From: Arthrobacter sp. APC 3897
Lineage (GTDB): Bacteria; Actinomycetota; Actinomycetes; Actinomycetales; Micrococcaceae
Length of the DNA: 64,000 nucleotides
NCBI RefSeq assembly: GCF_030407495.1
Contig: NZ_JASDDG010000009.1
Span: 43,001-107,000 of the forward strand
Direction of reading: 5' to 3'
Below the pieces are notes generated by a model that made no database searches, was not told where the DNA came from, and saw only the letters and a program-made list of their open reading frames with translations. The translations under genes and the position numbers were made by a program. Shown here in pieces: positions 9,213 through 16,556 of the stretch. Numbering within the stretch: the stretch's first letter is position 1; the number at the start of each line of letters is the position of its first letter.

Positions 9213-10904
9213 CTACGCCGCGCTCCCGGCGAGCGACGGCGCGTTCGGCAGGGACACCGTAAACGCGGATCCCGCCCCGGGTGCGCTGACCAGGGTGATG
9301 GTGCCGCCGTGGGCCTCCACAATGTTCTTGGAGATGGCCAGGCCAAGTCCGGCGCCGGGAATGCCGGCCTGCCGCACGGCGCCGGTGCGGAAGAACCTGG
9401 TGAACAGATCCTTCTGGTCCGTCTCGCTCATGCCCATGCCGGTGTCCCGGACCTCCAGGCAGGTGCAGTTCCCGTCGGCCCAGGCGCTCACGGTGACGGT
9501 GCCGCCGTCGGGCGAGTATTTGATCGCGTTGGAGAGCAGATTGTCCAGCACCTGGCCCAGCCGCACCGGGTCCGCCTGGACGGCCAGGGCGGGCGTGCAG
9601 CTGGTAATCAGCTCCACGCCGGCGGACGCGGCCCGCGGCGCGGCAGCGCGCAGGGAGGCGGAGATCAGCTCGGCCACGGCTACCGGCCGGGGTTCCACCG
9701 AGACGCTGCCCGAGGCTGTGGCGAGCAGGTCCGAGACCAGACGCAGCAGCCGCTCGCTGTTGCGCTGGGCCACAGAGACGGCGTGGGGAATGGTTCCGGT
9801 CAGCCCCGTGTCCTCGACCTCGTCCTGGGCCAGATCCAGATAGCCGATGATGGAGGTCAGCGGCGTGCGCAGCTCATGGGACACGCTGGACACGAAGTCA
9901 TCCTTGGCCCGCAGCGCGTCATCCAGTGCAGTGATGTCGTGGAAGGCGATGACGGCACCGTTCAGGCACTGCTCGCTGCGCAGGACGCGCGCGGAACAGG
10001 AGAGGGTCATCTGGTCTCCGGGCGGACCGGCCCGCAGCAGCACGTCCTCGAAGGATTCGCCCCGCATGGCGCGCGCCACGGGCCGCTGGTCAGCGGGCAG
10101 GGCGGTGGCGCGGTCCGAGGCGAAGAACAGCAGGTCCGCTTCCTGGGTATCCTTCATGCCGTCCGGACGGATCCGGGCGTCCAGGGCCTGCATGGAATTG
10201 TTCTTATGGATGGCTGCACCGTCCGCGTCCACCACCAGCACACCGACGTCGATGGCGTTCAGGACACTGTCCAGCAGCTCGGAGCGCTCGGTGCTGAGGT
10301 TCAGGGCGTTTTCCAGCTGCCGGTCCTTCTGGGCCAGAGCCGCCTGCCGTGCATCCATGTCCCGCCGGATCACGGTGACCGTCATGGCAACCGCCAGGGT
10401 CACCAGCGGGCCGAGGATGGGTGCGGCCAGCCGCTGGCCGGTGACCGGTTCGGAGGAAGCGAACACGGGATACCAGACGATGATCAGCGGGCAGATGAAG
10501 CTCAGCAGGATGGCACCCACGGCCGAGACACGGGACCAGGCCAGCCAAAAGACGGGAAACACGCAGAGCAGGTAAATGCCCATCGCCAGGCCAAAACCGC
10601 CGTGGTACAGCAGGCCGATGGCGGCGAAGTCCGAAATCGGCAGGATCCAGTAGACGGGATACCAGAGCCGGTCCCAGGGCACGACGGCGGTGGCTGCGGT
10701 GATCAGCACCAGCAGTGCCAGCCCCGCCTGGAACTGCGGCCTCGCCATGATGGCCGGCAGCAGCGTTGCGTAAATAATGCAGAGCAGGGCAACCGTGATC
10801 ATCAGCGGGGCCTGGCTGATCCGTACCCGCTGGGACAGCGGCATCTGATGGAAGTCGCGGCCGGATGTCAGGGAGGAGACCAGGCGTGAGGAGAGCCGTG
10901 ACAT
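9213..10904 (-). CDS. Membrane sensor histidine kinase, paralogue of the 6484-8157 kinase
   Basis: A 563-residue kinase built like the one at 6484-8157: six hydrophobic helices, coiled coil, PAS-like domain (VDVGVLVVDADGAAIHKNN), HisKA with FVSSVSHELRTPLTSIIGYL, and HATPase with DNLLSNAIKYSPDGG, DTGMGM and GAGLGLAI. The two proteins share near-identical stretches in the HisKA and ATPase domains and differ mostly in the membrane part. Start at 10904 is preceded by GGGGGAGAG with nine bases spacing. It follows the Hpt-like gene on the same strand and converges on the response regulator, so the block looks like a duplicated kinase around one regulator. Confidence 0.92.
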   Translation of the reverse strand: MSRLSSRLVSSLTSGRDFHQMPLSQRVRISQAPLMITVALLCIIYATLLPAIMARPQFQAGLALLVLITAATAVVPWDRLWYPVYWILPISDFAAIGLLYHGGFGLAMGIYLLCVFPVFWLAWSRVSAVGAILLSFICPLIIVWYPVFASSEPVTGQRLAAPILGPLVTLAVAMTVTVIRRDMDARQAALAQKDRQLENALNLSTERSELLDSVLNAIDVGVLVVDADGAAIHKNNSMQALDARIRPDGMKDTQEADLLFFASDRATALPADQRPVARAMRGESFEDVLLRAGPPGDQMTLSCSARVLRSEQCLNGAVIAFHDITALDDALRAKDDFVSSVSHELRTPLTSIIGYLDLAQDEVEDTGLTGTIPHAVSVAQRNSERLLRLVSDLLATASGSVSVEPRPVAVAELISASLRAAAPRAASAGVELITSCTPALAVQADPVRLGQVLDNLLSNAIKYSPDGGTVTVSAWADGNCTCLEVRDTGMGMSETDQKDLFTRFFRTGAVRQAGIPGAGLGLAISKNIVEAHGGTITLVSAPGAGSAFTVSLPNAPSLAGSAA

Positions 10905-10987
10905 GTATGTAAACTCTCCCCCTGGTAAGCGAACTGCCTGCTCCCAGCGTACCCGGACGTGCGTCGGGCTTTTCCCGCCTCCGGGAG

Positions 10988-11350
10988 TTAGTCCAGGGAT
11001 GCGAGCAGGCAGGGCATGGTTTCCCGCCCGCAGACGGCAATGAGGCCCAGCATGGAGGACAGCTCCGCCGCCCCGGCCTGTTTCAGGCGCTCCTGGGCGC
11101 AGCAGGCCAGGGCTGCCAGCCGCTGGGCGCCGGCCATTTCACTGGCGATCTTGATGCTCAGCACCACGTCCATGGCGGCGTCGTCGTCCGCGGCGATGAC
11201 GGCGGTGCGCAGCCGGTCGAAGCGGCCTTCCCACATGGCCACGTAGTTGCCGACGAACTCGCGGCAGGAAGCCGGCCCCAGCTGGTCGGCGAGATCCAGC
11301 AGCTGTCCGCGGTGCAGCAGATCAGGGACATGCTCGGCCGTGGCCATCAT
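10988..11350 (-). CDS. Hpt-domain-like protein lacking the phospho-histidine
   Basis: A 120-residue all-helical protein whose pattern follows the histidine phosphotransfer (Hpt) domain. LLHRGQLLDLADQLG matches the first helix, and DVVLSIKIASEMAGAQRLAA (residues 61-80) aligns with the family core A-H-x-L-K-G-S-x-x-x-x-G-A. The phospho-accepting His is Leu64 here and the LKGS is replaced by IKIA, so phosphotransfer through this site is not possible. It sits 83 bases upstream of a kinase gene on the same strand and may act as a non-phosphorylatable Hpt, for example a kinase- or receiver-binding modulator. The reading frame also continues upstream of the first start codon with strongly GC3-biased codons (see findings), so the true N-terminus may be longer. 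Confidence 0.7.
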   Translation of the reverse strand: MMATAEHVPDLLHRGQLLDLADQLGPASCREFVGNYVAMWEGRFDRLRTAVIAADDDAAMDVVLSIKIASEMAGAQRLAALACCAQERLKQAGAAELSSMLGLIAVCGRETMPCLLASLD

Positions 11351-11540
11351 GAACAGACTCGTGCCGGCGGCGAGGGGGAGGATGAAACCGATGCTGTCGG
11401 AGCCATGGGTGTTCCTCCGCTCTGGGGGCCGCTGTGATGTGCGGGGGGTCTGGGTGCTTCATAAGGGTGCTTGATATCTATGACAATGCCAGCCTTAGCT
11501 CAGGAACGTCCCCCGGGAAGGCGCAAGATCGGGGAAAGAT

Positions 11541-12149
11541 TTATTGCCGGCGGGAGCGCCAGGCATATACCGCAATGCAGCCCAGGGCCGCGCCGAGTGA
11601 ATTGGCGGTGACGTCATAGATGGTGGCGTAACGGTTGGGCAGCAGCAGTGCCTGTGCCGCTTCAATGGTGCAGGAGACGGCAATGCCGGCGACGGCGGCC
11701 AGCCAGGTGCGGTCCCTGTCCAGCCAGGCGGCGCCGATCACGCCGAAGGGAACGAACATCACCACGTTGGCGATGGTCTCCACGAAGCCGTAGTTGATCC
11801 AGCCGGGCACGCCAACGCTGTGCAGTTTGCGCAGGATTGTCTTGAGCGTGCCGGCGGACCCCTCGTCCACGGGGGAAGGCCAAAACACCACCAGCGCGAG
11901 CACTCCTATATAGAGGAGAAAAAGCACGGCCAGGGTCCGCCGCTGCCGGACGCGCCGCGAGGCCGGTTTCGGCGCCGGAAGCGTTGGCGGGGAAGTCCGA
12001 AGCGTTGGCGGGGTTTTTGGAGCCGGCGGAGTCCGGGGCATCAGCGTCCGTGCAGCGGGAGGAGCGGGAGGAGCGGGAGGTCCCGGCGGAGGGGGCGGCG
12101 GCTGCTGCCGGGCAGACCCGGTGCCTGTCACCGGTACCGGCGTTCCCAC
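11541..12149 (-). CDS. VanZ-like membrane protein with proline-rich N-terminus
   Basis: A 202-residue protein. Residues 1-65 are a Pro/Ala-rich, basic, cytoplasmic-looking tail (QQPPPPPPGPPAPPAPPAA), followed by four hydrophobic segments. The second half carries the VanZ signature: ETIANVVMFVPFGVIGA, then AVSCTIEAAQALLLP and DVTANSLGAALG. VanZ-like proteins are of uncertain biochemical role (teicoplanin resistance in the enterococcal prototype). The GTG start overlaps the end of the phosphatase gene by 22 bases, so the two are probably co-translated; an internal ATG start about 36 residues later is possible. Confidence 0.85.
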   Translation of the reverse strand: MGTPVPVTGTGSARQQPPPPPPGPPAPPAPPAARTLMPRTPPAPKTPPTLRTSPPTLPAPKPASRRVRQRRTLAVLFLLYIGVLALVVFWPSPVDEGSAGTLKTILRKLHSVGVPGWINYGFVETIANVVMFVPFGVIGAAWLDRDRTWLAAVAGIAVSCTIEAAQALLLPNRYATIYDVTANSLGAALGCIAVYAWRSRRQ

Positions 12150-12703
12150 GCCAGCAGGGCGTTCACGGCGGGGGACAGTTCCTGAACCATCCGCTGGTAG
12201 GTCTCGTCGCTGCGGCGGTACGGGTCCACGACGTCGTCCTCCTCCGGACCGCCCGGGTTGGCGGTGCGCAGACGCAGCGCCCGGCCCATGGCGGCCGTCC
12301 AGCGTTCGGAGGCCCCGGCGTCGGCCGGTCCGTCAATGTTCGGCAGCAGCCGTGCCAGCTCGCGCAGGGTAAAGGTGCGCCGCAGCAGCCCCGGAGCCAG
12401 TTCCACAATCTTGCTGCGGTGCGCCCGGCTCAGGGCGAGCACCAAATCCTGGCCGGCGAGGATGTCGGTGCTGAGCTGGCGGGAGATGAAGTTGGTGGAG
12501 TCGCCGCCGAAGACATTCACGAAACCCGCCACGTGCGGTTCGATGCCCGAGCCCACCAGCGCCCCGGTGCCGGCGCTGGTGACAGTGAACTCGCCGGGGG
12601 CCATGTCATCAAAGCCGGCCTGGAGCAGGCGCTCAGCCATGGGGGAGCGGCAGATGTTGCCGGTGCAGACGGTCAGGATGCGGAACGGGGTGTTAATGCT
12701 CAT
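12128..12703 (-). CDS. Low-molecular-weight protein-tyrosine phosphatase
   Basis: A 191-residue phosphatase. The N-terminal P-loop ILTVCTGNICRSPMAERLL contains the catalytic CX5R(S/T) motif at about residues 12-19; the C-terminal general-acid Asp lies in VDPYRRSDETY. The fold is that of LMW-PTP/arsenate reductase, with a longer middle region than the minimal 150-residue enzymes. In Gram-positive bacteria such enzymes often dephosphorylate BY-kinases that control capsule synthesis; no BY-kinase is visible in this window. Start at 12703 (MSINTPF) was preferred because the upstream extension has no family features. Confidence 0.9.
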   Translation of the reverse strand: MSINTPFRILTVCTGNICRSPMAERLLQAGFDDMAPGEFTVTSAGTGALVGSGIEPHVAGFVNVFGGDSTNFISRQLSTDILAGQDLVLALSRAHRSKIVELAPGLLRRTFTLRELARLLPNIDGPADAGASERWTAAMGRALRLRTANPGGPEEDDVVDPYRRSDETYQRMVQELSPAVNALLAWERRYR

Positions 12704-12978
12704 GTCCTCGGGCTTCGAATTGCGCGTCTTTGGGTTGCTGTGGCGGATATTGCGGATGTTTGGGAGCGCTAAACGGGCGTTTGCGGACAAATCCACGGTT
12801 CATTGCGCTGATGTTGAGGTTACCTTGTGTGGCCCTTGAGCATTGGCCAAACGTTGCATCAACCCTGCGGGAAGGACGCGCTTTTTCTTGAGGACGGGGC
12901 GGCAAAGTAATACCCAGCGGCAAGGAAAACCTTCCAAACGCCGAAACAGTTTCAAGCAAAACGAACAAGGGGAACACA

Positions 12979-13563
12979 ATGAACAAGATGGCTAAAGGCG
13001 CACTGGCAATCGGCGTAGGCGCAGCACTCCTCCTCGGCGGCGGCGGCACCCTCGCCACCTGGAACGCGACGGCAAACGCCAGCGCCGGCACCATCGCTTC
13101 CGGTGAACTGAAGATGGAAGCCGGAACCGGAACCTGGGCCAGCAACATGACGGCCGGCGCCATCCGCGTTGCAGATTACAAGATGGTCCCCGGTGAGAAG
13201 CTGACCTACTCGCAGGACCTCAAAGTCACGCTGGTCGGAGACCGGATCACCGCCAACCTGAAGACCACGGACGCTGTGGCCAGGGCCTTCGGCAACGAAG
13301 CGAACATCACCATGGAATACAGCACCAACAACGGCACCAGCTGGACCCCTGCCGCCAACGGCGTCACCGCCACCCCGCTGCAGCTCGCGGCCGGTGTCCA
13401 GACCGTCAAGGCCCGCCTGGTGGTTGACTTCACCAACCTGAGCTCTAACACCACCGCTTCCATGAAGCAGGAGCAGGCACTGAGCGGCGTCGGTTTCAAG
13501 CTCGAGCAGAACGTGCCCACCGCCACCACCGCCACCCAGGCTCCCGCCCCGGTCGCCCCGTAG
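12979..13563 (+). CDS. SipW-dependent (alternate signal peptide) surface protein, TasA/camelysin-like
   Basis: A 194-residue exported protein. Residues 1-35 form an alternate-type signal sequence with a Gly/Leu core and GGGGTLATWNATANASAGTI, the pattern cleaved by SipW/ER-type signal peptidases. The mature part is beta-rich, Thr/Asn-rich, cysteine-free and ends in a TATTATQAPAPVAP tail. This is the build of TasA/CalY-like fibre proteins. The ATG is preceded by AAGGGG at good spacing. It is the first gene of a six-gene cluster that includes the matching peptidase, and probably the major subunit of a surface fibre or matrix. The link to TasA is by signal peptide and organisation, not by strong sequence identity that I can see. 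Confidence 0.82.
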   Translation: MNKMAKGALAIGVGAALLLGGGGTLATWNATANASAGTIASGELKMEAGTGTWASNMTAGAIRVADYKMVPGEKLTYSQDLKVTLVGDRITANLKTTDAVARAFGNEANITMEYSTNNGTSWTPAANGVTATPLQLAAGVQTVKARLVVDFTNLSSNTTASMKQEQALSGVGFKLEQNVPTATTATQAPAPVAP

Positions 13564-13593
13564 TAACACCCGCACCATCTTGTTCTAACCCCC

Positions 13594-13627
13594 GGCTGTG
13601 CGCGGTGCGCACGCTCCGCGCACAGCC
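13594..13627 (+). terminator. Stem-loop between first and second surface-protein genes
   Basis: A perfect 12-bp stem (GGCTGTGCGCGG paired with CCGCGCACAGCC) with a ten-base loop lies 30 bases after the stop of the first gene. It is not followed by a clean T tract. It could be a partial terminator or an mRNA-stabilising 3' structure that leaves the first transcript more abundant than the rest of the operon. Confidence 0.55.
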
Positions 13628-13650
13628 TGTTCCCTCTGGAGACAAAACCG

Positions 13651-14208
13651 ATGAAGAGCCTTCGAGCACTGAAAGCGGCCGGTTTGATCATCGCGGCTGT
13701 TGTGCTCGGGCTGATGACGGTCCAGGGGAGCTACGCACTGTGGAACGCGGCGGTACCCTCAAACGCCGGCACCGTCCAGTCCGCCAATTTCAGCATTCTG
13801 GTGAACAGGGCGGAGATGACCGGCACACCGGTCATCCTGAACATCGGGGAGCTGGCCCGCGGCACTGCCGCCTACACCTCCCTGACGGTCACGAACAATG
13901 TGAACGCAAGTTCCGCACTCCGTATCCAGCCGAGCCTTTCCGGGCTGGTGCCGACGAATAACTTTGCCGGCAACCTGACCGTGAAGACGGTTCCGGCAGC
14001 GGCGGGAGTGCAGTGCTCAGCCATTGCGGCTGCCACGTATGATGCCGCCCCCCGGATTCCGGTCCTGCCAACCCTGGCAATCGGCGGAACGCAGAACATT
14101 TGCTTCAAGGTGGAACTGAAAAGCAGCACGCCGGCCAACCTGCTTGGCGAGCCGATTGACATCCCCATCACCCTCAACGTGGCGCAAACCGCGCCAACAC
14201 CCAAGTAA
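13651..14208 (+). CDS. SipW-dependent-type exported protein, minor fibre subunit candidate
   Basis: A 185-residue exported protein with an alternate-type signal sequence (residues 1-35; LMTVQGSYALWNAAVPSNAG), which matches the S-x-A-x-W arrangement of SipW substrates. The mature domain is beta-rich with two cysteines (VQCSAIAAATYD and TQNICFKVELK). It lies 88 bases after the first subunit gene and 17 bases before the peptidase gene, and is probably a minor or anchoring component. No catalytic motif was found. Confidence 0.78.
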   Translation: MKSLRALKAAGLIIAAVVLGLMTVQGSYALWNAAVPSNAGTVQSANFSILVNRAEMTGTPVILNIGELARGTAAYTSLTVTNNVNASSALRIQPSLSGLVPTNNFAGNLTVKTVPAAAGVQCSAIAAATYDAAPRIPVLPTLAIGGTQNICFKVELKSSTPANLLGEPIDIPITLNVAQTAPTPK

Positions 14209-14225
14209 GCGAGGATAGGAACACC

Positions 14226-14978
14226 ATGAGCGGTCGCAAGAAAGCAGAAGCCCCAGCCAGCCCCCTGAGTTTCATCGGCACCGGTGTCAGCTACATTGCG
14301 CTCTGCCTCGCCGCTCTGGCTGCCCTTGCCCTGGTGGTCATACCCATGGTCACCGGATCACAGACCTACAGTGTCCTCACCAGCTCCATGGCCCCGAAGT
14401 ACGCTCCGGGCACCTTCCTTGTGGTCAAGCCCGTTCCCTTCCAGGAACTGACCGTTGGCGACATCATTACCTACCAGATTGAATCCGGCTCTCCCGCCGT
14501 CATCACCCACCGCATCACGTCCGTTGGCGCGGACCAGACCGGCGAAACCGTCTTCACCACCAAGGGCGACAACAACTCCGTTGAGGACGAGCTTCCGGTG
14601 CGCGAAGTCCAGATCAAGGGCAAGCTCTTCTATGCCGTCCCGTTTGTTGGCTTCATCGCCAACGGGCTGGGCAACTCCGACCGCGGTGCCATGGCCCAGT
14701 GGGGCGCCGTTGCCCTGATGGGTTACGGGGTTGTTGCCCTGGTCCGCGGTGCTTTGGCCAAAAAGCGCAACGACGGCGAAACCCCTGAGGATAACCGCAG
14801 CGCCGAAGACGATCCGTTTGTTTTCCCGGACCTCGGGCCGGTTGAAGGCGAGGCAGATCCGGACGGATTTGGCGATCCCATCCTGACTGACTGCGACGGC
14901 TGCGACCACAGCGGGCGCCGCGGCGAGCTGGGCAAACACCGCCACCGTCACGAGGCCAGGAAGCACGCAACTGTCTGA
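14226..14978 (+). CDS. sipW: ER-type signal peptidase I (SipW-like)
   Basis: A 250-residue membrane peptidase of the archaeal/ER-type S26B family. A transmembrane helix at about 22-42 precedes the active-site motif LTSSMAPKYAPG with nucleophile Ser54. The general base is His95 in VITHRITSVG, replacing the lysine of ordinary bacterial enzymes, and Asp115 lies in TTKGDNN; this Ser-His-Asp set defines SipW. A second helix follows at about 150-170, then an acidic and His-rich cytoplasmic-looking tail of 80 residues ending KHRHRHEARKHATV. It should process the alternate signal peptides encoded on both sides. The stop overlaps the next start (TGATG). Confidence 0.92.
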   Translation: MSGRKKAEAPASPLSFIGTGVSYIALCLAALAALALVVIPMVTGSQTYSVLTSSMAPKYAPGTFLVVKPVPFQELTVGDIITYQIESGSPAVITHRITSVGADQTGETVFTTKGDNNSVEDELPVREVQIKGKLFYAVPFVGFIANGLGNSDRGAMAQWGAVALMGYGVVALVRGALAKKRNDGETPEDNRSAEDDPFVFPDLGPVEGEADPDGFGDPILTDCDGCDHSGRRGELGKHRHRHEARKHATV

Positions 14979-15898
14979 TGAACGCTCCCCAACCAGCAGG
15001 ACGTGAACGGTCCCGGCGCTGGACCGGCGCCACAGCTGCTGCTGGGCTCACGGGCCTTCTGTCCCTGGCCGGTGCACCGGCAGCCTTCGCGGCTGACGAT
15101 GACCTCCAGTTCAGCCTCGACGGAACAACGTTCAGCTCCACAATCGCCGGTCCGGTCTTCCAGGACGGGTACCTGTATATCCCCGGCGCCGCGGCGGGCA
15201 CCACGCTTTGGGTTCGGAACAACAGCTCTGAACCCGCGGCCCTGACCTCGGCCGCAGTCATTGTCCGGTCCGACGCAGAGCTCAATAACTACATGGGCCT
15301 TCGCGCAGGAGCGGAATCGAATCTTTCATCCCGCACGCAGCTGGGCTCCACGGGCAGCTGTGCGGACGTGAACCAGGCGTGGGAGCTAAAACCGGGGGAG
15401 GCACTGGAACTGGGTTTCCAGGTTGACCTGTCCTGGGACGCGCCGAATGAAACCCGCAACCGCACCGCGGAGTTTGATCTGCTTTTCCTCCTACAATCCG
15501 AGTCGGGTGGTATGGAACCACGGCCGGCATGCGCTGCAGCGGCCGGCGGGCAAGCTCCGTCCACCCCAAACGAGTCCTACCCGGGCAAACCTGCCGGAGC
15601 GGAGCAGCCGAGAAGACCTGATGCATCTTTGTCCGTGGTTCCCGGAATCCGCCCGGTTTCCGGCGCCGGCCAGGCTCCGGTTATTCAGGCGGCGGGAGCC
15701 CTGGCTGACACGGGAGCGGGGCGTTCAATCAACATGATTGCACCGTTGGAGACCCCCGTTGCCTTGGTTCCGGCCGGCTTCCAAAGCACTGTGGAACCCA
15801 TCATCAGGTCCCTCTCAGGTACGCTCCTGATAGGAATGTCGGTACTTTTCACCGCGGCGGTGATCCTTCGGCTACGGAACAGGTCAGCAAATGAATAA
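14978..15898 (+). CDS. Exported protein with C-terminal membrane anchor, SipW-cluster component
   Basis: A 306-residue protein of no family that I recognise. It has a basic twin-Arg-containing N-terminus and a conventional Sec-type signal (TGLLSLAGAPAAFAADDD, probable cleavage after AFA), a beta-rich ectodomain with two cysteines (GSCADVNQ and ACAAAAGG), a Pro/Gly-rich stretch (about 175-245), and a C-terminal hydrophobic helix (GTLLIGMSVLFTAAVILRLR) followed by a short basic tail. This is the layout of a cell-surface protein tethered to the membrane, possibly the anchor or assembly factor for the fibre. It is coupled to the peptidase gene upstream and overlaps the next gene by eight bases. 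Confidence 0.75.
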   Translation: MNAPQPAGRERSRRWTGATAAAGLTGLLSLAGAPAAFAADDDLQFSLDGTTFSSTIAGPVFQDGYLYIPGAAAGTTLWVRNNSSEPAALTSAAVIVRSDAELNNYMGLRAGAESNLSSRTQLGSTGSCADVNQAWELKPGEALELGFQVDLSWDAPNETRNRTAEFDLLFLLQSESGGMEPRPACAAAAGGQAPSTPNESYPGKPAGAEQPRRPDASLSVVPGIRPVSGAGQAPVIQAAGALADTGAGRSINMIAPLETPVALVPAGFQSTVEPIIRSLSGTLLIGMSVLFTAAVILRLRNRSANE

Positions 15899-16490
15899 GA
15901 AGCAGCTGGGGGCTGCGGCTGGTAATGAAACGAAGTCACAGTCCGGGGAGCGGCCAGGGTTGTTCGGGCGGCTCCGGAACCAGCCGGGGTTCCGGGCGGC
16001 AGCCATTGCCTTTGTTCTTACCGTGGCGCTTGGCATTGGCAGCACGGTGGCCTACGCCTATTGGAGTAAGCAGACAGGCGTCACTATCAGCGGGCAAACA
16101 CTCCAGCCGAGCACCCCCATCCCTACCAACATCCGGTGCCAGCCGGCTTTCGTCAACCGGATTGTCTGGCCGGAGACTCCCGGTATGGACCCCGAAGCAC
16201 GCTACATAGTCACGTTTGAGTCAGGGCTCTTGGACCAACCGATTTCCTACGCACTTCCTAGCGGAGCTTTGGGCGTGGAACCGTTCAACCTGGATCTCAA
16301 AGCATCGCTGGGATACTCCTTCCGGGAGCAGCCTCTGACAGTGACTCTGCGAACAGCACTTCTCAAATCTCCCTCAACTGCAACGGTCCGCGTTAGTCCC
16401 TCTAATCTGCTTTTTCAATCGGAACCGAGCGCTCCCGTCATGATGGGATATCAGAACCTGGGAATAGCCGGATTTCCCTGCAGGTCTTAG
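15891..16490 (+). CDS. SipW-dependent-type exported protein
   Basis: A 199-residue protein with a 35-residue basic cytoplasmic N-terminus, one hydrophobic segment (FRAAAIAFVLTVALGIGSTV) and AYAYWSKQTGVTISG at the expected SipW cleavage region. The mature part is short, beta-rich and carries two cysteines (IRCQPAF and GFPCRS). The N-terminal 70 residues closely resemble those of the next gene's product, so the two share an export signal and probably arose by duplication; the remaining sequence diverges. Confidence 0.75.
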   Translation: MNKKQLGAAAGNETKSQSGERPGLFGRLRNQPGFRAAAIAFVLTVALGIGSTVAYAYWSKQTGVTISGQTLQPSTPIPTNIRCQPAFVNRIVWPETPGMDPEARYIVTFESGLLDQPISYALPSGALGVEPFNLDLKASLGYSFREQPLTVTLRTALLKSPSTATVRVSPSNLLFQSEPSAPVMMGYQNLGIAGFPCRS

Positions 16491-16556
16491 ACCAGAGCAT
16501 TTCCTGAAGTACGTCATGAAGCTGAGGACAAAATCATTTCTGCCGATGAGCCTAGA

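Noticed and set aside
9309..10889. 526-codon open frame antisense to the second histidine kinase
   Set aside because: Shadow of the kinase gene, low-complexity translation, no start signals.
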